A stretch of 11,982 nt of DNA, taken from assembly GCF_002413825.1 (NCBI RefSeq), contig NZ_DHXT01000214.1, forward strand, positions 1 through 11,982, written 5' to 3'. The translations under genes were made by a program, and so were the position numbers. Shown here piece after piece: positions 1 through 6,527 of the stretch. The notes beneath the pieces were generated by a model that ran no database searches, had not been told where the DNA came from, and saw nothing but the letters and a program-made list of their open reading frames with translations. Each line of letters opens with the position of its first letter. The first letter of the stretch is position 1. This stretch comes from Rhodoferax sp. UBA5149 (GTDB taxonomy: Bacteria; Pseudomonadota; Gammaproteobacteria; Burkholderiales; Burkholderiaceae_C).

Positions 1-495
1 AAGGGCATGAGCGTGATTGACAACATCATGACCGGGCGCAACCTCAAGATCAAGAGCAACCTTCTTTGGCAGGCGTTGCGGGTGGGGCCGGCCCAGCGGG
101 AAGAAGAGATGCATCGCGAGGCGGTCGAAAAGATCATCGATTTTCTGGAGATCCAGGCCTACCGCAAGACGCCCGTGGGCCAATTGCCCTATGGCCTGCA
201 GAAACGGGTGGACCTCGGGCGCGCACTGGCCATGGAGCCCCAGGTGCTGCTGCTCGATGAACCCATGGCCGGCATGAACGTCGAGGAAAAGCAGGACATG
301 TGCCGTTTCGTGCTGGACGTGAACGAAGAATTTGGCACCACCGTGGTCCTGATCGAGCATGACATGGGCGTGGTGATGGACATTTCCGATCGCGTCGTGG
401 TGCTCGACTACGGCAAGAAGATTGGCGACGGCACGCCCGAAGAAGTACGCAACAACGAAGAAGTGATCAGCGCCTATCTGGGCACCAGCCACTGA
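1..495 (+). CDS. livG: Branched-chain amino acid-type ABC transporter ATP-binding protein, LivG-like (5' partial)
   Basis: This is the C-terminal part of an ABC ATPase that would power uptake of an amino-acid-like or organic-acid solute through LivH/LivM at the inner membrane. The frame is open from base 1, so the Walker A half lies outside the window; the ATG at base 7 is internal, since the sequence around it (MSVIDNIMTGR) matches the usual post-Q-loop region of LivG. The ABC signature is the variant LPYGLQKR (bases 184-207), the form common in LivG, in place of LSGGQ. Walker B is VLLLDEP (bases 244-264, Glu at 259-261). The H-loop histidine is in LIEHD (358-360). The C-terminus ends with the usual DGTPEEVRNNEEVISAYLG pattern. 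It is followed by livH after 105 bases in the same direction. The LivG assignment over LivF rests on the signature variant and the H-loop His. Confidence 0.93.
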   Translation, partial: KGMSVIDNIMTGRNLKIKSNLLWQALRVGPAQREEEMHREAVEKIIDFLEIQAYRKTPVGQLPYGLQKRVDLGRALAMEPQVLLLDEPMAGMNVEEKQDMCRFVLDVNEEFGTTVVLIEHDMGVVMDISDRVVVLDYGKKIGDGTPEEVRNNEEVISAYLGTSH

Positions 496-508
496 CAGAG
501 TCAACACC

Positions 509-598
509 ATGCAAAGACAAAACCAAGCACCCATTACGGCATCGGATAGTTTTTCAGGGGTGCCGCGCGGCGAGCCCGCAACAGGTCGGAGGCCGTAA
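509..598 (+). other. Possible 29-codon mini-ORF in the livG-livH gap
   Basis: An ATG 13 bases after the livG stop opens a 29-residue frame (begins MQRQNQAPITASD) that ends with TAA two bases before the livH start. It resembles no family I know and has only a weak upstream AGAG. It may be chance in GC-rich DNA, or it may carry ribosomes across the gap towards livH. The gap also holds the perfect palindrome GCCGCGCGGC at 562-571. Confidence 0.15.
588..592 (+). promoter_or_regulatory. Ribosome binding site of livH
   Basis: GGAGG lies 8 bases before the ATG at 601, a strong Shine-Dalgarno match at normal spacing that supports this start for livH. Confidence 0.75.
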
Positions 599-600
599 CC

Positions 601-1530
601 ATGGGATTTTTCCTTGAAACCCTGTTCGCCGGCCTGATGGCCGGCATGCTGTATTCCCTGGTGGCGCTGGGCTTTGTACTGATCTACAAGGCATCCGGCG
701 TGTTCAACTTTTCCCAGGGCGCCATGGTGTTGTTCGCGGCCCTGGCGATGGCGCGCTTTTCCGAGTGGATTCCGCTCTGGACCGGCGTGTCCAATCCCAT
801 CATCGCCAACCTGGCGGCATTTGTGCTGGCGGGGCTGGTGATGTTCCTCGTGGCATGGCTGATCGAGCGCTTGGTGCTGCGCCACCTGGTCAACCAGGAG
901 GGCACGACCCTGCTGATGGCCACATTGGGCATCGGCTATTTTCTCGATGGAATCGGTCAGAGCATTTTTGGCAGCGATATCTACGAGATTCAAATTGGCA
1001 TGCCCAAGGACCCTATCTTTTTGCTGGAGCGCCTGTTCCCGGGCGGCATCCTGGTCAACAAGGAAGACCTGTACGCGGCTCTGATTGCCGCAGTGTTGGT
1101 GGCCCTGCTGAGCGTATTTTTTCAGAAAACCATCACTGGCAGAGCCCTGCGCGCCGTGGCCGATGACCACCAGGCGGCGCAAAGCATCGGAATTCCGCTG
1201 AACCGCATCTGGTTCATCGTCTGGTGTGTGGCGGGCATTGTGGCCTTGGTCGCCGGCATGATTTGGGGCAGCAAATTGGGTGTTCAGTTTTCGCTGACCA
1301 CGGTGGCGCTGCGCGCCCTGCCGGTGGTGATTCTGGGCGGGCTGACGTCGGTGCCGGGCGCCATCATCGGGGGCCTCATCATTGGCATGGGGGAGAAGTT
1401 GTCCGAAGTGTTTTTGGGTCCCTATGTGGGTGGGGGTATTGAAATCTGGTTCGCCTACGTATTGGCACTGGTGTTTCTCTTGTTTCGCCCGCAGGGTTTG
1501 TTTGGCGAAAAAATCATTGACCGGGTCTGA
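601..1530 (+). CDS. livH: Branched-chain amino acid-type ABC transporter permease, LivH-like
   Basis: This is a 309-residue integral inner-membrane permease, the usual LivH length, which would pair with LivM to form the translocation channel. About eight hydrophobic segments can be read along its length, starting near residues 5-27. The LivH family hallmark after the first segment is present as YKASGVFNFSQGAM, corresponding to the INFAHG-type motif. The conserved segment RALRAVADDHQAAQSIGI, which includes the cytoplasmic coupling region to the ATPase, and the late ALRALPVVILGGLTSVPGAI stretch are intact. The C-terminus RPQGLFGEKIIDRV is typical. The start is supported by GGAGG 8 bases upstream. 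It sits between livG and livM in one operon. I see no frameshift or missing block. The substrate cannot be read from the permease; the downstream acyl-CoA-ligase-like gene hints at an aromatic or other carboxylic acid. Confidence 0.95.
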   Translation: MGFFLETLFAGLMAGMLYSLVALGFVLIYKASGVFNFSQGAMVLFAALAMARFSEWIPLWTGVSNPIIANLAAFVLAGLVMFLVAWLIERLVLRHLVNQEGTTLLMATLGIGYFLDGIGQSIFGSDIYEIQIGMPKDPIFLLERLFPGGILVNKEDLYAALIAAVLVALLSVFFQKTITGRALRAVADDHQAAQSIGIPLNRIWFIVWCVAGIVALVAGMIWGSKLGVQFSLTTVALRALPVVILGGLTSVPGAIIGGLIIGMGEKLSEVFLGPYVGGGIEIWFAYVLALVFLLFRPQGLFGEKIIDRV

Positions 1531-1537
1531 TCGCACC

Positions 1538-1597
1538 ATGAACGCACTGATCGCCATCGACGCTAACCCGCAGTCGGCACCCCTTGCCCACCATTGA
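1538..1597 (+). other. Possible 19-codon mini-ORF in the livH-livM gap
   Basis: An ATG 7 bases after the livH stop opens MNALIAIDANPQSAPLAHH and stops 12 bases before the livM ATG. There is no strong Shine-Dalgarno and no recognisable family. It could be a coupling leader or a chance frame; it matters mainly because similar short frames occupy two other gaps of this operon. Confidence 0.15.
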
Positions 1598-1609
1598 TCG
1601 AGTACCAAC

Positions 1610-2686
1610 ATGTTTTATAGAGAAAACGGGCAGTTCAAGACCAGCTACCGCAGCGATAGCCAGATCTTTCCCATTGCACAAGACCGTTGGGCCGTATTGC
1701 TGCTGATTGCTGCCGCATTTGTCCTGGTCCCGATGTTGAGCAGTGGCTACATGTTCCGGGCGATCCTGATCCCCTTTTTGATCATGTCGCTGGCTGCCTT
1801 GGGCGTCAATATCCTGGTGGGTTACTGCGGCCAGATTTCCTTGGGTTCGGGGGCGTTCATGGCGGTCGGTGCCTACGCCGCGTTCAATTTCTTTGTTCGG
1901 ATTCCAGGTATTCCCTTGCTTGCGGCCCTGGTCCTGGGAGGCTTGTGTTCCAGTGCGTTTGGTATTTTGTTTGGCTTGCCGAGTTTGCGGGTGAAGGGGC
2001 TGTATTTGTCGGTGGCGACGCTGGCCGCACAGTTCTTCAGTGACTGGATGTTCCTGCGCATCAAGTGGTTTACCAATGACTCGCCGTCGGGTTCGGTGTC
2101 GGTGTCGGGGTTGCAGGTCCTGGGCATCCCCATAGAGAGCCCTGCATCCAAGTACTGGTTGTGCCTGTCCATTTTGACGGTGCTGGCGCTGATGGCCAAG
2201 AACCTGGTGCGCAGTGCGATCGGGCGCGAGTGGATGGCCATTCGCGATATGGACGTGGCGGCAGCGGTGATCGGTATCCGTCCCATGTACGCCAAGCTCA
2301 GCGCCTTCGCGGTCAGCTCCTTCATCGTCGGGGTGGCTGGCGCGCTGTGGGGCTTTGTCTACCTGGGCGCCTGGGAGCCCGCGGCATTTTCGGTGGACCT
2401 GTCGTTCAAGTTGCTGTTCATGGTCATCATCGGTGGCATGGGTTCCATCATGGGAAGTTTTTTTGGTGCCGGCTTTATCGTGGTGTTGCCCATCGCGCTG
2501 AACCGGTTCCTGCCCTGGTTTGGCTCGATGGTCGGCGTTGACATTTCGACGGCCGGCATATCGCATGCCGAACTGATCATTTTCGGCGCGTTGATCGTTT
2601 GGTTCCTGATTGTGGAGCCCCACGGTCTGGCCAAGTTGTGGTCCACCGGCAAGCAGAAATTGCGCCTGTGGCCTTTCCCTCATTGA
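1610..2686 (+). CDS. livM: Branched-chain amino acid-type ABC transporter permease, LivM-like
   Basis: This is a 358-residue polytopic inner-membrane protein, the second channel subunit of the Liv-type transporter. The N-terminus starting MFYRENGQFKTSYRSD is cytoplasmic and polar, and matches, as I recall, the N-terminus of LivM proteins in aromatic-acid-type Liv operons. Membrane segments follow from about residue 27. The LivM signature LVGYCGQISLGSGAFMAVGAYAA is at about residues 69-91. The coupling region REWMAIRDMDVAAAVIGI and the late block LFMVIIGGMGSIMGSFFGAGF are both intact, and the EPHGLAKLW ending is typical. The Shine-Dalgarno is weak (CGAG at 1599-1602), so translation may partly depend on coupling to upstream reading. 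The 79 bases before it contain only the mini-ORF noted separately. The next gene begins 76 bases downstream. Confidence 0.95.
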   Translation: MFYRENGQFKTSYRSDSQIFPIAQDRWAVLLLIAAAFVLVPMLSSGYMFRAILIPFLIMSLAALGVNILVGYCGQISLGSGAFMAVGAYAAFNFFVRIPGIPLLAALVLGGLCSSAFGILFGLPSLRVKGLYLSVATLAAQFFSDWMFLRIKWFTNDSPSGSVSVSGLQVLGIPIESPASKYWLCLSILTVLALMAKNLVRSAIGREWMAIRDMDVAAAVIGIRPMYAKLSAFAVSSFIVGVAGALWGFVYLGAWEPAAFSVDLSFKLLFMVIIGGMGSIMGSFFGAGFIVVLPIALNRFLPWFGSMVGVDISTAGISHAELIIFGALIVWFLIVEPHGLAKLWSTGKQKLRLWPFPH

Positions 2687-2750
2687 ATCTGTTGTGCAAT
2701 CGGCAGTGGCTTTCGTTCGTTAACCCATAGGCATGCGAGTGCCAAACTTA

Positions 2751-2756
2751 AAGGAG
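2751..2756 (+). promoter_or_regulatory. Ribosome binding site that fixes the start of the binding-protein gene
   Basis: AAGGAG lies 6 bases before the ATG at 2763. It decides against the in-frame ATG at 2733, which has no such site and would place ten polar residues (MRVPNLKETT) in front of an otherwise ordinary signal peptide. Confidence 0.8.
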
Positions 2757-2762
2757 ACAACC

Positions 2763-4079
2763 ATGAAAATTCCTCACATTGTCCTGGCAGGCGTCATCGC
2801 CGCGGCGAGCGCGGGCGCATTCGCGCAGGCCAAGGAACAGTTCTTTCCCGGACTACCCTATCGCACGGGCGCTTACGCGCCCAACGGCGTGCCATGGGCG
2901 AACGGCTACGCCGACTACCTCAAGCTGGTCAATGCGCGCGGCGGCATCAACGGCGTGAAAATCATTTATGAAGAATGCGAAACGGGCTATGACACCGCGC
3001 GCGGCGTCGAATGCTACGAGCGACTGAAGGGCAAACACGGTGGCGCCACTGTATTCCAGCCCTTGTCGACAGGCATTACCTTTGCCCTGACCGAGAAGGC
3101 ACCGGTTGACAAGATTCCGCTCATTACGGCGGGCTATGGACGCAGCGAAAGCCAGGACGGTCTGGTCTTCAAATGGAACTTCCCATTGGCAGGAACCTAC
3201 TGGCTGGCCGCCGACGTGCTGGTTCAGGCGATTGGCAAAAGAGAGGGCGGGCTCGACAAGCTCAAGGGTAAGAAAATTGCCCTGGTCTACCATGACTCAC
3301 CCTATGGCAAGGAGCCGATCCCCCTGCTACAGGAACGCGCTGCCATGCATGGTTTCAACCTGCAACTGCTGCCGGTGACGGCGCCTGGCGTCGATCAAAA
3401 GTCAACCTGGTTGCAAGTGCGCCAGGCACGGCCTGACTACGTGCTGTTGTGGGGCTGGGGCGTCATGAACTCCACTGCGCTCAAGGAAGCGCAGGCCACC
3501 GGTTACCCGCGTGACAAGATGTACGGCGTCTGGTGGTCGGGTGCCGAGCCCGATGTCAAGGACGTCGGCGAAGGTGCCAAGGGCTACAACGCGGTCACCA
3601 TGCAGCATGGTGCGGAACCGAACTCCGCTGTAGTCAAGGAAATCCTGGAAAAGGTCTTTGCCAAGGGTCAGGGGACCGGACCCAAGGAAGAAGTGGGCCA
3701 GGTGCTGTACATGCGCGGTGCCATGAGCGCCATGCTGGCAGTCGAGGGCGTGCGCCGGGCGCAGGAACGGTTCGGCAAAGGCAAGTGGATGAGTGGCGAG
3801 CAAGCACGCTGGGGCTATGAAAACTTGGCACTCGACCAGAAGAAGCTCGATGCACTCGGGTTTGCCGGTGTGATGCGTCCGATCAGCACCTCCTGCGCCG
3901 ATCACATGGGCTCCAACTGGGCGCGCATCCACACCTGGGATGGCCACAAGTGGGCGTTTTCGTCGGACTGGCTGCAAGCCGATGAGCAGGTCCTCAAGCC
4001 GCTGGTCAAGAGTACAGCGGCCAAATACGCGGCCGACCACAAGCTGACACCGCGCACCCCCGCGGACTGCCAGAGCTAG
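2763..4079 (+). CDS. Periplasmic substrate-binding protein of the Liv-type ABC transporter (Peripla_BP_6 type)
   Basis: This is the secreted receptor that captures the solute and delivers it to LivHM. From the chosen start it has 438 residues, clearly longer than E. coli LivK (about 370). It begins with a Sec signal peptide MKIPHIVLAGVIAAASAGAFA, probably cleaved before Gln22. The mature protein shows the type I fold pattern: an early GVPWANGYADYLKLVNARGG block, then ARGVECYERL, and a central KGKKIALVYHDSPYGKEPIPLLQ linker typical of the hinge between lobes. Four cysteines (72, 84, 378 and 436) could form two disulfides in the periplasm. The gene sits between livM and livF, an order I associate with betaproteobacterial operons for aromatic or organic acids. 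The substrate is not readable from sequence; benzoate- or phenylacetate-like acids are a guess from the downstream ligase-like gene. Confidence 0.92.
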   Translation: MKIPHIVLAGVIAAASAGAFAQAKEQFFPGLPYRTGAYAPNGVPWANGYADYLKLVNARGGINGVKIIYEECETGYDTARGVECYERLKGKHGGATVFQPLSTGITFALTEKAPVDKIPLITAGYGRSESQDGLVFKWNFPLAGTYWLAADVLVQAIGKREGGLDKLKGKKIALVYHDSPYGKEPIPLLQERAAMHGFNLQLLPVTAPGVDQKSTWLQVRQARPDYVLLWGWGVMNSTALKEAQATGYPRDKMYGVWWSGAEPDVKDVGEGAKGYNAVTMQHGAEPNSAVVKEILEKVFAKGQGTGPKEEVGQVLYMRGAMSAMLAVEGVRRAQERFGKGKWMSGEQARWGYENLALDQKKLDALGFAGVMRPISTSCADHMGSNWARIHTWDGHKWAFSSDWLQADEQVLKPLVKSTAAKYAADHKLTPRTPADCQS

Positions 4080-4125
4080 AACGGGGTACAGCCCCGGGCT
4101 GCGCGCACTTCGAGTCGCTACGCCA

Positions 4126-4209
4126 CCCCCCTTGCAGGGGGCAACACCGGCGGTCCGGCAGAGCCGGTCCCGCGGTGTTTCTGGAAGGGTGGCTTGCTTC
4201 GCTTGCCAC
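4126..4209. repeat. Cluster of three hairpins, probable interspersed palindromic repeat
   Basis: The livK-livF gap is filled with back-to-back inverted repeats. CCCCCT (4127-4132) pairs with AGGGGG (4136-4141). AACACCG (4143-4149) pairs with CGGTGTT (4173-4179), enclosing CCGGC/GCCGG (4155-4159/4163-4167). GTGGC (4189-4193) pairs with GCCAC (4205-4209). The wording (C-run, G-run, CAACACCGG..., CCGCGGTGTTTCTGG) resembles an intergenic repeat I remember from Comamonadaceae genomes; that likeness is from memory and untested. It could act as an mRNA stabiliser or attenuator that sets receptor abundance above ATPase abundance. No coding sequence is credible here. Confidence 0.6.
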
Positions 4210-4212
4210 TCG

Positions 4213-4249
4213 CCAAACGAAAGAGTCGCCCGCCGGGTCTTTCGTTTGG
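4213..4249. repeat. Perfect 12-base inverted repeat just upstream of livF
   Basis: CCAAACGAAAGA (4213-4224) and TCTTTCGTTTGG (4238-4249) are perfect reverse complements separated by 13 bases (4225-4237). The hairpin ends 16 bases before the livF ATG and 5 bases before its AAGG ribosome site, so it could affect translation initiation, serve as an operator, or be the edge of the repeat cluster on its left. No T-run follows, so it is not a classical terminator. Confidence 0.7.
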
Positions 4250-4265
4250 TCAACAAGGCTCAGTT

Positions 4266-5075
4266 ATGGAACCTAAAAATATTGTTCTCAACGTCAACGG
4301 CATCGAGGTCATTTACAACCATGTCATTCTGGTGCTCAAGGGCGTTTCGCTGAATGTGCCGGAAGGGAAAATTGTGGCCATCCTGGGGGGCAACGGCGCG
4401 GGAAAGACCACCACGCTGCGCGCTATCTCCAACTTGCTGCAAGGCGAGCGGGGCGAGGTGACCAAGGGTTCCATTGAGTTGCGTGGCGAGCGCATTGAAA
4501 ACCTCTCGCCGGCCGATCTGGTGCAGCGCGGCGTGGTACAGGTGATGGAGGGGCGGCATTGTTTCGCGCACCTGACCATCGAAGAAAACCTGCTGACCGG
4601 CAGCTACACGCGCAAGGACAAGGCGGAGATTGCGCGCAATCTGGACAAGGTCTACACCTACTTTCCCCGTCTCAAGACCCGGCGTACCAGCCAAGCGGCA
4701 TACACATCGGGCGGCGAGCAGCAAATGTGCGCCATTGGCCGCGCCCTGATGGCCAACCCCAGCATGGTGCTGCTGGATGAACCCTCCATGGGTCTGGCGC
4801 CTCAGATTGTGGAAGAGGTGTTTGAGATTGTGAAGGACCTCAACCACAAGGAAAAAGTCACCTTCCTGCTGGCCGAGCAGAACACCAACATGGCCTTGAA
4901 GTACGCCGACTATGGCTACATCATGGAGTCCGGCCGCGTCGTGATGGACGGTGCGGCCAGCGACCTGGCCAACAACGAAGACGTCAAGGAGTTCTACCTG
5001 GGCGTGGGCGGCGGCGAACGCAAGAGTTTCAAGGACGTGAAGAGTTACAAACGGCGCAAGCGTTGGTTGGCTTGA
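4266..5075 (+). CDS. livF: Branched-chain amino acid-type ABC transporter ATP-binding protein, LivF-like
   Basis: This is the second ATPase of the transporter, expected to form a heterodimer with LivG on the cytoplasmic face of LivHM. The 269-residue protein has Walker A GGNGAGKTT (41-49), signature TSGGEQQ (147-153), Walker B VLLDEP (168-173), and AEQN (203-206), where LivF proteins commonly carry Gln in place of the H-loop His. E. coli LivF is about 237 residues; the extra length is largely a basic C-terminal tail (GGGERKSFKDVKSYKRRKRWLA). I chose the ATG at 4266, preceded by AAGG (4255-4258) with 7-base spacing. A longer TTG start at 4194 would add residues encoded by the upstream hairpins and is rejected. 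It shares an operon with the receptor gene upstream, although 186 hairpin-rich bases separate them, and with the ligase-like gene 85 bases downstream. Confidence 0.94.
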   Translation: MEPKNIVLNVNGIEVIYNHVILVLKGVSLNVPEGKIVAILGGNGAGKTTTLRAISNLLQGERGEVTKGSIELRGERIENLSPADLVQRGVVQVMEGRHCFAHLTIEENLLTGSYTRKDKAEIARNLDKVYTYFPRLKTRRTSQAAYTSGGEQQMCAIGRALMANPSMVLLDEPSMGLAPQIVEEVFEIVKDLNHKEKVTFLLAEQNTNMALKYADYGYIMESGRVVMDGAASDLANNEDVKEFYLGVGGGERKSFKDVKSYKRRKRWLA

Positions 5076-5080
5076 GAAAT

Positions 5081-5164
5081 ATGACCCGCACGCGCCGACC
5101 TTACGCGGGATCGGGCCCGAGCCCGACACGCTTGTCCGCGGTGCATCACAGGAAAAAACCATGA
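5081..5164 (+). other. Possible 27-codon mini-ORF bridging livF to the ligase-like gene
   Basis: An ATG 5 bases after the livF stop opens a 27-residue basic frame (begins MTRTRRPYAGSG) whose TGA overlaps the next start as ATGA (5161-5164), the arrangement used for translational coupling. Only a weak GAGA precedes it. The peptide resembles nothing I know. A TCGGGC/GCCCGA hairpin (5111-5126) lies within it. Confidence 0.2.
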
Positions 5165-6420
5165 CAAAATATTTTGATGCGCAGGAAACGCGCGACCACA
5201 CGGCACGCGAGAGCGCGTTGATGGCGGCACTGCCGGGCCAACTGGCCCACGCCAAAAATTCGTCGATCGCGCTGGGTCAGATTTTGAAAGACGTCAACCC
5301 GGCGGCGGTGAGCAGTCGGCAGGCCTTGGCGGGACTGCCTGTCACACGCAAGCATGAATTGCTGGAGCGCCAGCAGGCCAGTCGCGAGCGCGTGGGCGGC
5401 GATGTGTTTGGCGGATTCAGCACGCAGGTTTACGGCTCTCACATGCCGCGCATTTTTTCCAGCCCCGGTCCCATCTATGAGCCGGAAGGCGCGGCCAAAG
5501 ACTATTGGCGCATGGCGCGCGCCATGTTTGCCGCGGGTTTTCGTCCGGGTGAGCTGATTCACAACTGCTTTAGCTATCACTTTGTGCCGGCCGGCTCGAT
5601 GATGGAATCCGGTGCCCACGCGCTGGGCTGCACGGTGTTTGCCGGGGGCACCGGCCAGACCGAGCAGCAGGTGCAAGCCATCGCCCAGCTGCAACCCGCG
5701 GGCTATATCGGCACGCCCAGCTTTCTGAAAATAATTGTCGACAAGGCGGCCGACATGGGTGTGGCCTTGCCCAGCGTGAAGAAGGCGATGTTTGGCGGCG
5801 AGGCGTTTCCGCCGTCCTTGCGCGACTGGTTCGCCGAGCGCGGCATTGCCGGTTACCAGTGCTACGCGACGGCCGACCTGGGCTCGATTGCTTATGAGAC
5901 CAGCGCTCGCGACGGCCTGGTGCTCGATGAGGGCGTGATTGTCGAGATCGTGCGGCCCGGCACCGGCGATCCGGTCGCGCCCGGCGAAGTGGGCGAAGTC
6001 GTGGTGACGACACTGAACCCTGACTACCCCTTAGTCCGTTTTGGAACCGGCGATCTGTCGGCCGTGCTGGCGGGGCCATGCCCCACGGGGCGCACCAACA
6101 CCCGCATCAAGGGCTGGATGGGGCGGGCCGACCAGACCACCAAAATTCGCGGCATGTTCGTGCACCCAGGCCAGATCGCCGACATTGCGCGCCGCTTCCC
6201 CGAAGTGGCGCGGGTTCGTCTGGTGGTGACCGGCGAGATGGCCAACGACACCATGACGCTCAAGGTCGAGACCGCGTGCGCTGGGCCGGATGCGCTGGCC
6301 AGCAAGATTGGCGAGGCCATTCGTGACGTGACCAAGTTGCGCGGCCAGGTCGAGCTTGTTTTGCCCGGCAGCCTGCCCAATGACGGCAAGATGATTGAGG
6401 ATGCGCGCAGTTACAAGTGA
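5161..6420 (+). CDS. Phenylacetate-CoA ligase/AMP-binding superfamily protein with non-canonical P-loop
   Basis: This 419-residue cytoplasmic protein resembles the PaaK branch of adenylate-forming enzymes, which turn a carboxylic acid, ATP and CoA into acyl-CoA. Visible family landmarks are YIGTPSFLK (182-190), MFGGEAFPPSLRD (210-222), CYATADLG (234-241) in the place of the Y-G-x-[ST]-E core, the RFGTGDLS adenosine-binding segment (293-300), the GRADQTTKIRG hinge (321-331), and a C-terminal Lys410 in NDGKMIEDAR where the catalytic lysine of the family lies. The glycine-rich P-loop (SSGTTGKP in PaaK) is not seen; the aligned place reads SSPGPIYEPEG (100-110). Good ribosome site AGGA lies 7 bases before the ATG. 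Position at the end of a Liv operon suggests it activates, binds or senses the imported acid. Activity is uncertain because of the P-loop. Confidence 0.82.
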   Translation: MTKYFDAQETRDHTARESALMAALPGQLAHAKNSSIALGQILKDVNPAAVSSRQALAGLPVTRKHELLERQQASRERVGGDVFGGFSTQVYGSHMPRIFSSPGPIYEPEGAAKDYWRMARAMFAAGFRPGELIHNCFSYHFVPAGSMMESGAHALGCTVFAGGTGQTEQQVQAIAQLQPAGYIGTPSFLKIIVDKAADMGVALPSVKKAMFGGEAFPPSLRDWFAERGIAGYQCYATADLGSIAYETSARDGLVLDEGVIVEIVRPGTGDPVAPGEVGEVVVTTLNPDYPLVRFGTGDLSAVLAGPCPTGRTNTRIKGWMGRADQTTKIRGMFVHPGQIADIARRFPEVARVRLVVTGEMANDTMTLKVETACAGPDALASKIGEAIRDVTKLRGQVELVLPGSLPNDGKMIEDARSYK

Positions 6421-6527
6421 CGCCACTTGGAAAACGTTTGAATCGCCATTTCACTAAGTAGTTTCCGTATTGCATCGCGGGCTTCAGCACGGTACGCTCA
6501 CGGCATTAATGCATAAGGCGCTATGTC

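Noticed and set aside
1514..2683. 389-codon minus-strand frame opposite livM
   Set aside because: It mirrors livM codon usage, gives an Arg/Gln/His-rich sequence with no domain, and livM is unambiguous.
4194..4265. TTG start extending livF by 24 residues
   Set aside because: The added residues come from the hairpin repeats and resemble no LivF N-terminus; the ATG at 4266 has AAGG at good spacing.
5111..5126. TCGGGC/GCCCGA hairpin between livF and the ligase-like gene as a terminator
   Set aside because: The stem is only 6 bases and no T-run follows; the downstream gene is same-strand and likely in the same operon.
6432..6439. AAACGTTT palindrome downstream of the ligase-like gene
   Set aside because: It is too short to separate from chance and has no paired site nearby.
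6470..6498. Possible promoter TTGCAT-17-TACGCT before the first Bug gene
   Set aside because: Only three of six bases match consensus in each box; spacing alone is not enough in DNA of this composition.
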